NCBI RefSeq assembly: GCF_000150275.1 | Contig: NW_002060951.1 | Span: forward strand, 962,552 to 1,026,551 | Length of the DNA: 64,000 bases | Direction: 5' to 3' | DNA from: Trichoplax adhaerens | Taxonomy: Eukaryota > Placozoa > Uniplacotomia > Trichoplacea > Trichoplacidae | Part shown: piece after piece, positions 1 through 13,700 of the stretch | How the letters are laid out: each line of letters starts with the position of its first letter | Numbering within the stretch: the first letter of the stretch is position 1 | Notes under the pieces: generated by a model | Seen by the model: only the letters and a program-made list of their open reading frames with translations | Databases searched by the model: none | Told to the model about the DNA's origin: nothing | Translations under genes and position numbers: made by a program

Positions 1-1480
1 TACCACAGATTTCGCTGAAATAATGTAACTTGTAGGTGTACTGTATCACCGAAATTTCGAATGGCTTGCTACGATATACTCTCGCAAAGAATAAAATGAG
101 AGAATAAGTGAATGTAGGGACTCCCAATAGAATTCTCTTACAGGTCCCTGTGTTATGGCAATACGTTGCCTAAATTATAGTTTAAGAAAGTATTATTGCT
201 GACAGTGTTTCAGTATTATAGTATAAAGCTGTTTTGTAGATTATAGTAGTGTACAGCGTGTCTACTGGTTGCGAGCCTTTTAGAAGGGTAGATCTTAGGC
301 GTTATAGTAGCAGTATTATATTCTTGCTAGATCTTTCGACAGATTAGGGTTGTAATCTATAGAAGCAACTCAAAGTAAGTGCTTTACGTTAGACTAGTAA
401 ACATGTCAGGAAGTAGTCCATGACATCCTGATACATGGTATATCATACCTTATTACAGACCTCTGGACTTCACAATGTGATCTGTATTAGAATTAGATAT
501 TTATCGATTTTATGTTAGCGCTATGTTGGATCGGTCGCGAGATTGTTGTTTAGCTGCGATGATTGGGCTCAGATTGGTCACACTGCAGACTGAGAATTGC
601 CTACTTAGCGGAGGTGAAGTTGTGAGCCTGGTGAGTAACGTATGGGAATATCTGTGTTAGAGTTTTGTTCAAAATATGCTGACAAATAAGATGGGCCCGG
701 ATGGTATGAAAGGGTCTTAGAGAGAGAGCTAAAGTAGCCTTTCAGATTTGCCAAGTAAAGATTACTAGAATAACGTTTTAATATTAGCTATAGCCCTTTC
801 ATTGCTAAATTCTGTAACCTTTTTTATGCATGTAATAAAGTTATTCCTATCCTAAGACACTCAGTCTCAGCATTACTGTGAACCAGTAGTTCGGAGTAGT
901 TTAGGAGTAACAATTATTACAGCTACACAGGGCTCCACGTGGTAATGACACGAAATTGGGTTTCTTAATTTGCATTTTCTTAAAGTATGTCGAACAAAGT
1001 TAAAAATAATCAATCCCTATGCCTTAGCGTTGGGACCAATACCCGACGACCACCCGCGCTCAATGGAATGACCCATATTCAATCAATCAGTCAGGGTTGG
1101 CAATGGCGTGATAACGTTATTACATCTTCACTTTAAAGGTCATTTTTCCACTCTCTTCGATCGTGGAGTGAGCGAAGATCAAAGAAAGTTTCATGAGATA
1201 GCTAAAATCGTGAGGTACGACAGTAGAAGGAATACCTATGAGCACAATTTGTTAACCAAATGTGGCCATGTGTCTACTCGTCCAAATGGATGTCCAGTTG
1301 TCCACTGTTCAGTCTTCTCCATGATCGCTTACAGATGTACAGACGTTTGTCCTGCATGAGGTCATAAAGAACGGCACTGTTAACTACTGTAAACCAAGAA
1401 ACTGCATTTTTGGCATCATTAGCGTACGATGATTGCAGGATATTATGCTGTATATCATCAATGATATATGGCCAATTTAA
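1..1480. other. Left-edge intergenic DNA, no gene recognised
   Basis: AT-rich sequence with frequent stops in all frames. An 83-codon open frame at 1108-1359 on the + strand has no splice context and no recognisable domain, so I treat it as chance. No repeat, RNA gene or clear promoter was seen. It may hold the 5' UTR or promoter of the dioxygenase that starts at 1481 or 1547. Confidence 0.5.
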
Positions 1481-3461
1481 ATGATTACTATTCAGCTGAA
1501 GAATACACTTCTGAAGAAGTTCAAAAATTTAACCACACGATTTATAATGAGTAATGTAAGGCCTTATCAATTGGCATCGCGGCCATTACTAGGAGCTGAA
1601 GTCCATGGAATTGATTTAACTGGGAATGTTTCTAGCTCCGTCATAGAGATGATCAAGAAAGATGTAACTGATCATAGAATAGTTATATTCCGTAACCAGA
1701 ACCCTATAAGTGGTCATCGCCAAGTAGAAATTAGCCAATGGTTTGGGCAGTTGGAATCAACCTTTTATAAGCATCCCAAATCACCTCACCCTGATGTCTT
1801 TCGTGTATCTAACGTCGAAAGTGAGGGCTGCGTTGGTGTAGGTCGAACAGGATGGCATATTGATGGCAGCTTTCAATCTGAACCCTTCTCGCATTCTCTT
1901 TACTATATGCATCACGTTCCCAAACATGGCGATACAGGTGTAGTTAATCAACTACTATTCCGTAACTTAAATGACAGACTCTTAACTAATTTCATCTTTC
2001 CATTCATTATACGGTACCTAGACGGCTTAGTATTATAAATCTGCAAATAAATAGCAAAGAAAGGACCATAGAACGATTAAAACTACTTACCAGTATCGTA
2101 GTCACTTTTGTATCGTTTGAATGTATAGCTTACTCATCCATGAATGTATTGGTATTTGCTAATTATAATGATGGAAACTTATCGACGTAACTACTACAGT
2201 ATATACGAACTCAGATAACTACAAACTACTGTACAGTGCAGTAGTACCTTCATACACAGTGAGTTAATTAGTATTTTCTGAACAAAATTACCACATAATA
2301 GCATAGCCCTAGCTCCATTGGAATAGTGTATAGTAACATACGCGTATGTGCCAATCTTTTTAAGCTATATATAGCAGTTATTATGCTTTAAGATGAAAAT
2401 AATGACATCGGTGTATTCTGCTCCTAATTTCATCGATCAATATTACAGCTTTTATACCATTAAATGATGTACTAAAGAAAATATCCGAAGTAAAGAGACA
2501 ACGATGGGAAAGGCTATGGATGTGTAGCGATAGAAGAGGTTATCATAGTCATCCGCTAGTATATCCTCACCCTATTACAGGTCTTAAGGTAACTGCACAA
2601 TGATGTCGTTTAAACCATGACTGATCCAAAGAAATTACATATATCTAACTTAAGTTATCAATTGCGAGGTCTCAGTCAAATCTGATCTTGCGATAACAGC
2701 ATAAATAACTGAATACTCTTGCTGGGGTTACTCAGTAACCTACTATTCTCCTTCTTATAATCTAAATTATAGGAAGGAGAAAAATTAATTGTTTGTCTCT
2801 ATTTATTAGAAGTTGTAATAAAACGAAATTGACTAAATAGTCCTGACTTTAGGATCTACAGAAAGATACTTAGAATTGATCTGAAATTCTAGTATCCTAG
2901 AGTCTGTAAACTATTAAATTGTTAAATGATTACTTACTGTACAATTTTATATATCAATAATATTTGTAGACTTTATGCTTCCACCTTGGTATGACTGATG
3001 CATTCATATGGGATAAAGGAACACCGAATGAGCACTTAACAACACCGGAAGAGACACAAAAGATCTTAGCTGACATACATAGCGAAATTATAAGCAGCCA
3101 GTTAATATATCGCCATAAGGTAGTCTAAACTTAATTCAGCTCAAACTATCACAGCTGATAGAATTTAGCTTGTACTTTCGTGATCAATATGCAGTACAGT
3201 ATACGTATAATATTACTCTTTCCTTCTATTTAACATGTCATATAGTGTGATTAGTATCTCAAATAACTTATATTGTTGCCTATCTTTCTTCAGTGGAGAG
3301 TTGGTGATTTCATAATATCAGATAATTTAGCAGTCGGACACGAGGCAACTGAAGAAACTCAGCATGATCCAGAACTGGTAGGCCTTCGAATTTTACACAG
3401 GACAACTATCAAAGGGGTCAAGCAACCATCTAAGGATAACCCGTGCAAGGACACAATTTAA
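1481..3461 (+). CDS. TauD/TfdA-type Fe(II)/2-oxoglutarate dioxygenase
   Basis: Four exons at 1481-1937, 2449-2588, 2970-3119 and 3294-3461; all introns are GT-AG and phases agree. From ATG 1547 the product is 282 residues, close to bacterial TauD. The HxD iron ligands are in WHIDGSF, the distal His is in DNLAVGHEA, and the 2-oxoglutarate-binding Arg lies in LRILHRTT near the C-terminus. Members hydroxylate small substrates such as taurine or aryloxyalkanoates with CO2 release; the substrate here cannot be read from sequence. An in-frame ATG at 1481 would add 22 residues, Lys/Arg-rich without acidic residues, resembling a mitochondrial presequence. Which start is used is unresolved. The protein is not clearly one of the familiar animal members (BBOX1, TMLHE). 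Its introns show that it is a resident eukaryotic gene and not bacterial contamination. Confidence 0.85.
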
Positions 3462-5590
3462 CTAAGCTCCGCATTTATAGAATCATCATAGAAGATATGA
3501 TGAGTTCTTCTTCGTCATAGCAGGTCTTATAAGTTCGTAACACTTCTTTGAGTTTTACTTGTGATACTGTAAATGTATAAGTTGCCTCAGCAGATTCAAA
3601 CAATAGGTTATTGCATGCTATAAGACGTCATAGACGTGCTACTAATATATTATGAAGATGCAAAGTTATTTAGTATTTATATATCTTTCCTGATTATTGG
3701 GACAGTTTATTACACTATAGCTCTAATAAGTCATAGTTGATTAAATCAAATGTAAGAAAACACAAAAAGTGCTGAAAACGACTGCTATTTTTCATTGCTC
3801 ATATTTGTACATTAACCGTGTTAATCGCTATTTTTACATAGACGTAATAAATCATCATTTCTGGTTATTAACTGATTAAATCGAAGAGAACACGAAAAGT
3901 TATGGAAACGATTCTTATGTTTCTTTGTCCATATTTTTGCGTTACTAGTGTTAATTAGTATTTTATATAGACGCAATAAGCCATCATTTTAGCCATTAAA
4001 CGCGGGATTTTATCTTTAGTCTATGCGTAAATGGTGTACCTAGAAATTATGCCTAATTTTTATAACCAAATTTAATAGCAATCATTTCTATCAGTTTTAT
4101 CGATTTCGAAATCTACTAATTTACCTAAATGGAAGATACAGTACTATCACATAAATTGGATACCTTTTGCAGGTACTTTGTTGCCAAAATTTATAAATTT
4201 TGATCTTTTAAATAAAACAGCGGTATCGAAAGCTTATCTAAAGAAGCTGTATCTTACATACATTAAAGCAGTACCTTTCTAAGGTTAATAAACTTTCGTA
4301 AATATTACCTTAGCATATAAAATGAATTGTCAGTATAGGCCGAAATTTCAGTCATCTATCACGCTATTAGTTTATCTTTTCCACAATTTATTACTGATAA
4401 AATTAAAATTGTGGTAATGATTGATATTCATGTACGTACTGGACTTCAGTGCAAGTGTAAACAGTCAAATTTGCTATCTCAAATTATTTCATGCAAGAAA
4501 TTTTGGTAGCCTATACTCAGTTTAACGAATTTAAATAGCATTTTCTAAAGCTGAATCTATACCGTTTATTATACTCTAAACTCGTATATCAACTATTAGT
4601 TTAGATAGCATTAAATTACTACGTGAGTACGGTGTACATCAATTCAGAATTAAACCTTAGCGTTTGCTTTATTGTACAGTTCCCATCTTGGATGCAATAC
4701 GACGTGGTGTTCTATTATATATTTTATAGCACGATTAATCGTTGCCTAATTTAATAGCGATTTATTTCATTCTTGATGGCGAATAAGCTTCGAATTTATA
4801 GTGATGCCTACACATTACTTAGATCTTTCTGGCAAAATGAGGTCAACATAATAAGTATCAGTACTCAATAATATCGTATCTGTGTGTATTCATGTCTAAT
4901 GTTAGCGTCAATAAACAGCCATTTATTAGATGATGCTTAAACATCTTCATTAATAAGTCATAAGCTATCATTTTTTTAAGTTTTGATTACTAATGTGAAA
5001 TATTTCTATATTATGATGATATAAACATTATCAAATGCATAATTCTAGCAGCCATTATGCAGCCTCATTGCATTGCAACTTACAATGACTACAACAACGA
5101 ACCTTACGGATATATAAATAGCTCCAGTTTTTAAATTTAAACTGTTAAAAACTAGCTAACGTATTTCTATTCTTTCCTGATATAAGAAATATAAGGGAAC
5201 AATGCAAGGGATTGTTCTAAACCTCGCATAGGATAATACAAGAGTTCATTGATATTCAGTAGTCTATTCTATTCAAATACTATAACCATTTAGCATTATT
5301 CGCCATGAATATTAATTAATGTTGTTACTACTTCAAGGCGGACACATATCATAAATAGCTCTAGCGTTGTCGTCGACTTATCGCCTTGATACAATTAATA
5401 GAATTGTTAATGAAGAAATAACACATTAGCTTCCTCACCTATTAACGACAGATTACTCTGATTCCGGTCAAATAGTACCAATTTACTGACGTTTAGACTC
5501 TACAATTGTTCTCTTGTAAGCTTAGTAGCTCGTTCATTTGTGCTCTTAGAATATAACCTTTAATACAAATTTACGCTGTCGGATTATAAA
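3462..5590. other. Intergenic spacer with a diverged direct repeat
   Basis: This spacer separates the dioxygenase stop from the coiled-coil gene. It is very AT-rich and without a supported exon. The part 3739-3985 is a degenerate two-copy direct repeat, listed separately. Nothing else was recognised. Confidence 0.6.
3739..3985. repeat. Diverged two-copy tandem repeat, period about 135
   Basis: Two similar segments start with gattaaatc at 3739 and 3874. Shared landmarks in order are gattaaatc, aacac(a/g)aaaagt, (g/c)tcatattt, gtgttaat, atagacg(t/c)aataa and catcatttt. Substitutions and small indels separate the copies, so this is an old duplication. There is no coding potential. Confidence 0.6.
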
Positions 5591-8500
5591 ATGGAGGTGA
5601 ATTGGGAGAATAAAATTGCCTCTATTATCCGGGAAAATGAAGATAGTATCTCTAAAATCAAGGTAATATCAACATAGATACTACATTGTAAATATACTCA
5701 TAACTGGAGTCCTAGTAAGTTATATTCATTCTTGCTAATCTACCTAAAATAAATTTGGATATATAACTACAACTATTTTCTAGCGTTTCAATGCTAAAAT
5801 TTACGAACAGAAGTAGATTATCCAAATGTATTAATATACATGGAAAGATATCATTCATTGATGAGTAGGTAGTTTCAATAACATCATGGTTACCGATAAA
5901 TATCTTTCAGCATAGTTTGAACTCAAAATCCGATTTTATCTACTACTTGAATTTCAAAAAATGTTTGAGTTATTGGTTAAATTTTTCAAAAGTTCTTTCT
6001 AATTCGCTAAGTATAACTTAAGGGGCTATTACGACAAAATTGCAGGCATTTGAAATTGATAAGACTAAAATCAATTCTAATACAAAATTCCAATCGCAAG
6101 ATTGCCCTTGCCTTCGATATTTAGATTCAATAAATAGATTTACTATAGTTGAAGTTAAATGTTACACCGATCAAATAAATAAATTGAAACCGTAGCCTAC
6201 TTTTTAAGTTGAATACTTACATTCGGCAATTCCATGAGAAGACGCCAATTTTAGTATAAATTGATTCCCTTTACCATGATCATACTATAGATTTTCGTTC
6301 TAATATTTCTGAATGTTTAATACGATCTCTAATATCAATATTTATGCCGAATGACGGTGTTATAATTCTGTCTTATCTTAGCACTATCCTGGTTTACGAG
6401 ATTCAGTTCGTAGAGGTTCATCTAATGCTCTCCAAATTTCTAATCATTGTTTCTTGAATTATTAGCACTCACTTCAGTTATATCGCAAAAAACCGGACAA
6501 TAAATTACTAGCAGCTAACTACGGTCTACAAGGTAATTACAGTGGCTTTAGATAGAGATTAAATTTATTCCCGCCCTTATATCATCACTTATCTAATCCT
6601 TTTTTAACGTATGCAAACTAGGATACAAATCTTCAGGACTTAATTATGCTTCTCCAACTAGCCATGATTTTAATCAAAGCACTTTGGGCCAACCTATTAC
6701 TACTTCCAGTAATAGTGTAGAGCATATCCGGCAAGAATTAATGACTCCGTCTTCACCATTACTTGTTAATTCACTGGTTGAAAGGATAGATCAGCAAGCT
6801 CAAGTAAGGATAATTTGTTGAAAGTGCTATTAGTTGTATCATTTGCATTAGATCATACCAGCCGTTAAATAAATTTTTTTATTGCAATCTTCGCTTCTAT
6901 TATTGAAAATTTCATAGACTATTAGATCACTAACATCAACAATGCGAGAATTAAAGTTTCAATTAGACGTAAATGAGAAAAATACAACCAATCTGAGAGG
7001 TTTGCTACTAATTATTTTGCTTTTGATGTAAGGCCTCAATATTATGAAATAGTTGCCTTAATGTAATGCGAAAACAATTCAATGTTTGATCTATAAATAA
7101 TTGTTATATTATCAAAGAATCTGATCCTAATCCTGATACGATAATCTTGTAGGATTATTTTGATTACTAATTGATGAAGTAGATACTCAATTGTGACGAA
7201 TTTGTACTTGCAATTTGAAATGCGAGTAATGTCGGTTGTTTCGGAAAAATTACGCCAGAACTGCTCGTAACAGCTTACAAAATGTATTTAGATCTCCAAC
7301 AAAATCTCCTCTACTTTCCAGTTTTCATCGTTGATGCACACTCTTAGCTATTTCAATAGCACATTTATTATCATGCTATGGAATATTCTTTTAAAAATAT
7401 GGTGGAAACTATAATCTGATATCTGGCTTGTTAACTAAACATGATCGTCGCTAAAATATTCTTAGTTCATTTTATGCAAGTTTAGTACTGTATCTTGATT
7501 TAATTAATAATTTTTAATCACTTTAAGATGAAATTAATAGCATTAAAAGAGTGAACAGCCAGCAAGAATTAGACCACATCATTGAAGATAAGCTACGAAG
7601 TGTAAGTTCATTTAATTCATATATCAGATTTAGATTGATAATTGAAGCTTCCGCAAGTATGATATAAGAGAATTTCGAATTCAATTCTATATCAAGAATG
7701 TTCTGTCGCCACATATAAATAATAACCTTGACGTATGTCTGTTGATGCATACTGTATTACATGCGAGAAGCTGATAGGAATGAATCTTCTAGCTTCAATT
7801 ACGATGATTCATTTACTTCTTATGACTTAATAATGCAATGGCTTCAGCAGCTGTAATAGCTGCAATAATATCTTATGATATTAGCACTGTTATATCAATC
7901 TGTTAAGCCATTCTTATTCATTACTCTCTATCTATTTTTACCAATCGTATATTGATAATAAGAGATCAGCTACGATAGTTTGCACAGGAAAGATCATAAT
8001 TTAACCTAAACTAATCAATAGATGATTCTTTATCTAGTGGAAAAAGCAATTACAGCTTGAAGTCAAGGCAATAACAAATGATGTTCGAAGGCGTCCAATT
8101 CGCGATGATAAAGATGACAGTTATACAAAAAGCAGTGAGCCAGCTTTGGCCATTCTATCACAAGATTTTTATCAGAGGTAAAGTACAACAATCATCGCTT
8201 GCATCTTATAGTCTTATAGATACATAGATTCTGTTGAACTTGATATACAGGGGTAAATGCATTGATAGTGTACATATAATCGAATTTTACTTGATAGGAT
8301 CGAAACACCAAAGTAGAAATTTGATTCATGATTGACTAATTTAACATTGTAGGATTATGTTATCGCATATAGCGAATAGCATTGTCTACTCGCTAGACTA
8401 TACTAGTGATGCATTTGAAGCCGTTCTCATCAGGATCTAAAGTAAATGATATTTCCCTCTATTTTGCTGCAGTAAAAAATATGTTGAAGAAGACTTTGCT

Positions 8501-9747
8501 ACCTTCCAAGGTAACTTGGACAGACTTCGATCAAGAGTGGGTAAGTTAAATGTCCAGTACGACCTTATGAATGAAATTGCTAATATCACGACCTTCTACT
8601 GTAATATCAAATTGATACGAAAAATTTTCACAACTCAAAATGTGCTTGTAATAAATTGATAATCTAACAGCTAATCAATCCGCTAGGTAAAATTGAAGTC
8701 GATAAAAATAATCTAAGCTGCGAACTTCAAGCTTTATATGTTAATCAAGATCAGATGAAAAGGGTATAATATCAGCTCTTATTATTCAACGTTAAAATTT
8801 CATTAGATGATTAGTACGCTAATGAATCATCAAACTTATCATATACTATAGTAAAGGGCAGGAGAATCATAGTCATATTTCATTTTTCTCTTTCGTACCT
8901 TCATAGCAAGTCGATGGAATCCTAAATACCCAACATCATCATGCGCAACATATACAGTTATTGAACGAGGATAAACAACTTAAGAATGCCCTTTTGCAGG
9001 ATCTGAGGTAATTATATCAGTATCTGAAGCTTTTCAACTTTTGCATATTAGTACCGATAAATTATGGAATAAATTTTGATTAAGCTTACAAGTCAGGTCA
9101 CATAATCAGTCAATCAATTAGAACCCCTCCAGTGAATAAATATAATATAAAGTCATAACATTTATGATCTAGATGGAATAAAGGGGGTGCAATGCCTATA
9201 AATCTTGCAATTTGATTTCATTATTTATCGCGAATTGATTAGATTGGCTATTGATAATATACAAGATGAAATTTTACAACATGCCTCGGTATTACAGCAG
9301 CTGAAGACAAGCCGCAGCATTGAAGGTATGCTTGTGTACCATGACAGGAATGATTAATGGCGTTATGATACTATCTAGAAAACGAACTACTCTAATAATT
9401 ATAATAATCAATTTAGTTAGAATTTAATATACGCGTGTATTTCACTACTATTTATTATTATTATTTTTTTATTTATAGTTCGAAAGAAACACCTCAAGAA
9501 AAACCTACAACGTAAGAAGGAAGCATTTGCAAGCACTGCCGTTGATGGCATTAATAGTTCCAACCTCGTTACCGTTTCATCAGTATCATCTGCATCTGTT
9601 TCCTCTTCTGCATCTACTAAAAGCCAATCATCATCGATAGAAAGTAGTAGCAATAGTATCAATACAAGTAGTAGTGGTGAAAGCAAAAGCAGCGATAGAT
9701 CAAATCGTTTTCTTGCTACAAGTTCTAGTAGTGAATCAGGTAAATAA
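5591..9747 (+). CDS. Coiled-coil protein, family not recognised
   Basis: Eleven exons: 5591-5662, 6382-6415, 6622-6803, 6918-6999, 7528-7601, 8038-8177, 8473-8540, 8687-8763, 8907-9007, 9243-9325, 9479-9747. All introns are GT-AG, phases are consistent, and the product is 393 residues. The N-terminus begins MEVNWENKIASIIREN, followed by a Ser/Thr/Gln-rich linker at about 40-75. Residues about 80-310 are largely heptad-like charged helix (SLVERIDQQAQ, TMRELKFQLDVNEK, DNIQDEILQHASVLQQLK), probably a long coiled coil. A basic patch (KKHLKKNLQRKKE) precedes a Ser-rich low-complexity tail of about 70 residues. No membrane segment or signal peptide is visible. The architecture would suit a centrosomal, ciliary or cytoskeletal protein, but that is guesswork. 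The gene is convergent with SREK1. Confidence 0.75.
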
Positions 9748-10758
9748 TTTACTACCTACTACTTCATGCCTAATAGCCATCGATTTATAGAAAATAACGA
9801 AAAGACAATTTCATTTTAGATTAAAAATTAGGATATCAATACCCATGGTGATTATGCTTTCGAAACCCTATGAAGAAAATCCATGCGATGGAGTACTTTA
9901 ACACATATTGGATTTCTTGACTATAGTTAATGATATCGGTTGATGGTGATTATTGGTGGATCATGGATAACTGCATTATTTAAACCATTTTTAAATTGCA
10001 CTTTTATGTCATCGTTGTATTAGTTTGTTGTCGAAATTTTTACCTACGATAACTTTAAAATCTCTTAACCATAAATTTCGTGTATGCTGACTGAATTGCT
10101 TTATTTATCCTGTTAATCGAGAATTCACTGCAGTCCTGTAGTATTTACATCTAGTTTGTACAGAACCGTCTATGATGTTGTAAAGGGCTTATTATAACCG
10201 TAAAATGCCAATTATAGCTACCGTATTTGAATAAGCAGCAATTTCTGTATTAAACGCAAGTGTATGATATCAAATGCTTCACGTAGTCAAGATATTAATT
10301 AAGTGGTAATTGCATCAGTTACAATACTAGCCCATCTAATAACTGATGTGAATGGCATGTTTAAGAGGAACTACTATTTTATTTTCTCTTTTTCTTGAAT
10401 AATCGATCAATAAAATCGAAAAGGTAATACAAAATGAAAAACAGCAACATATTGATCTAAATATGTAAGGGTTTCACTACTGATTTCTCGTCGGCAGTTT
10501 AACAACTCTGTAGTTATTACAGAATATACGACAAATGTTAAATATATTACAGTAATATCACATTCATATAACAAGAGTATTATTACCCTAGTCTTAACAG
10601 GTGAAACTGGTGCATAATATATAATCAGTATGGTGGTAATAAGGGTAACAAAGAGGAGTACCACATAAACTTCAATTGCAAGCAACAGTTGCTGCTATCA
10701 TTGAAATAATACAACAATTCTATACCGTACTACCTAAAATATCTCAAGAGGGGATATT
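9748..10758. other. Convergent intergenic spacer
   Basis: This lies between two 3' ends: the coiled-coil gene on + and SREK1 on -. It should hold both 3' UTRs and polyadenylation signals. No exon, repeat or RNA gene was recognised. A 92-codon minus-strand open frame at 10407-10685 has no homology that I recognise. Confidence 0.5.
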
Positions 10759-13700
10759 CTAGTTAGACCCTTCATCGCTACTACTACTTTCCCGCTTGGA
10801 TTTCTTCTTTTTCTTTTTCTTTTTTTTCTCTCGCTTTGGTGTTTCAGGTTCGCTCGCTTCTTTTACTTTACTGTTGTTATTGTCGGTTGCGACAGTATCT
10901 TTTACGCTATCAACTTCATTAGCATTCTTTTCAACTTCCTTATAGTTAGTGCTATCTTTTTCTTCCTTAGTTTCTTTACCCTTCTTATCTCGGCTGGATG
11001 ATTTGTTATCATCATCGCGATCACGTTTATCTTTCTTTGACTTGTGGTGTCTATTAAATTAAGAATATTGCATTGCGTATTACTAAGGATTATTGAACCA
11101 CAATGGATATAAAACTGAGTACAATGGCACTACAGATAACTACCGTAGCATACCTATGTTTAGGCGATGATGATCGACTTCGCGAACGATGGCGGCGATC
11201 TCTAGAAGTACGACGATGGCGATCCCTATAATACACAAGTTATATAAGTGTTTTATTATTAGACACAATTGTAAATTAATATTCATAAATTTGCCATATA
11301 GAATATATCGATATCGAATCAATTGATTATCAATCTTAATATTACGAACCTGCTATCACTACGTGACCGGCGAGAACTCCTGTGACGTGACGACGATCTT
11401 CGCCTTTTTCTATCTTTAGACTTGGATCTTGAACGAGAATGTCTATGTCGCCTCCTTTCTCTATCTTTAGACTTTGATCTGGAACGCGAACGTGATGATT
11501 GATCTGTGGATGATTTTCGCTGCCTTCTATTTTTATCTCTTGATTTCGATCCGGATCGCGATCGTCGATGGTCTGATGGAGATCTGCGCCTTCTGCCTCT
11601 AGATCTTGATGTTGAACGTCGTCTAGATCTGCTTCTCCTGCGTTTATCTCTGGATCTCGAACTTGATCTTCTTCTATCCCTCGATCTTGAACGTCTTTTT
11701 CTTTCTCTCGAGCGATCTCTGTAGCGCCTGGGTTATTGTATCATACATATATTTATATATATATATATAAATTTGTTAGCAACGCCAAAATATCTCGTAT
11801 CCATAAGGTTATTAATATACGATACAAAAGTATTATGGGTATCATAAAATTTACCTCGATCGCGGAGATATAGATCGAGATTTTCGACTGTAGGGCCTAT
11901 CTATGGAGCGAGATCTACTTTTCGTCCTGCGCCGCCTTTCCCGAGATTTTGAGTGAGACCTAACGTAGCAATTGATGTTAAAAACGAATCATCTATTATT
12001 ACAGGCACATACTTGAATTCATAGTACAAATACAATTCATACCTGCTATGTCTTCTTTTAGTGCTAAGATCTAAAATTTACAATAATTTTTGCAATAAGT
12101 ACATGGATAGTAGTAGGATAACGATAACAATACTAAGCAAATAGCTGCATACTAACCTGTTCCACCGGGCTCAGCGGAATGTCCTGTACTTTCTCGAACT
12201 TGCTTCATAGCATTTTCAACTTCGCGCTGTATTATCTCAGGATTTCTTACTTGCGGTTTAACGATAGCATTTTTAGAATAATTTATCCTATTGGAAAAAT
12301 TATAATATCAGACATTAATATTTCAAGCGCACTAACGCTACCGATACTAATTAGCCATTATCAATATTAGTTGTAAAATTGAAAGGTGAAAATTGATGAA
12401 CATACTTTAATGGCTTGTCGGCAAATGTAATTCCGGAGAGAGCTATAGAACGATATACCGAAACTTTTTCCGAATATTCGATAAAAGCAAACCTATAAGA
12501 AGATCACGGATAGTTGCAAATTCTTCAAACTTTTATGACAAAGAAAATAGAAAGGACCATTGCATACGTATAATAGTTACAGTAACGAAATCTATCCTTT
12601 ATTTCGACATAAAAAGGAAGAATCACTATATCACCTAGTTGGTTGAGATGCATCGCCTCCCATTCGAACATATCTAATTTCGCCACAAGTTGAAAAAAAC
12701 GTCAATAGCTGATCAGCAGTAACCTAATGGTTCAAAGAAATGTATTAGTATTGTGTTATCCTAGTAGCATGAAAACTGTTGGGACAATTCGATGGAATTG
12801 GAAATGATTGTGAATATACCTTTGAATTTAAGTTACCAACATAAATGGTTCGCCTTATCTCATCAATTTTAGCAGGATCCTGATTACCAGGAAGTGGCGG
12901 AGGTGCAGGAATACCCAACGCAGAAGCCATGACGTCTGCAGGGATTCCAGTATTACTACTTGCAGGCTGGATAAGTAAAATGATACTTTATTATTTCTTC
13001 AACATTTCTCGATAGGCAAAGTTATATTATACGTAGACGACAGCGATTGTCATTATTGCTTAATTTCTGTTTCCATGGAGTGTATACTGTACTATTTTAT
13101 TTAGATGGTACTTAAGGAATAACTGTGGTATTTCATGTAAGTATAAAAGCTCGATAGCCAGGATATACCTACATGTTTTATGCTATATGCTACAGTTTTT
13201 CAACAGAGGTAGAGCATTTGCAACTGCATCACTTCATACTTGCATTTATAAAATTGATATACTGTTATCGAACTTTGACTTACATTTAAATTAACAGCAG
13301 CTGCAATTGTCATGGCAGTTTGATCATCAGGAATACAACCTTCATGATAAAGTAAGACAACATGGTTAGAACCTATTGATTGTCAATCTCAATTTATTAT
13401 GATTGTCGAGCTGAAATACACTGAATCTTCATCATTGTACTGGTATACTACGATATTCATATCTGCTATCACAAATTGGATTTTACTAAACAAATCAAAG
13501 TAGATGATTTTACCATCGCTTGCTGGTATCACTATCAGAGCACGGTCAATGAAGACTGAGTTGCTTAAATGCCTGGCTACTTGAACACTGTGACAATCTT
13601 TATACTTGACAAAGCAAACTTTTGAGGTAACCGCTGCCGCTTGTGTCCTGTCGTGGTGCAAAGCAAATTGTCAAAGTTAGCCATTATCCCCATTCAAATC

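Noticed and set aside
9479-9686. Minus-strand frame at 9417-9686 rich in Leu/Asp.
   Set aside because: It is antisense to the Ser-rich last exon of the coiled-coil gene.
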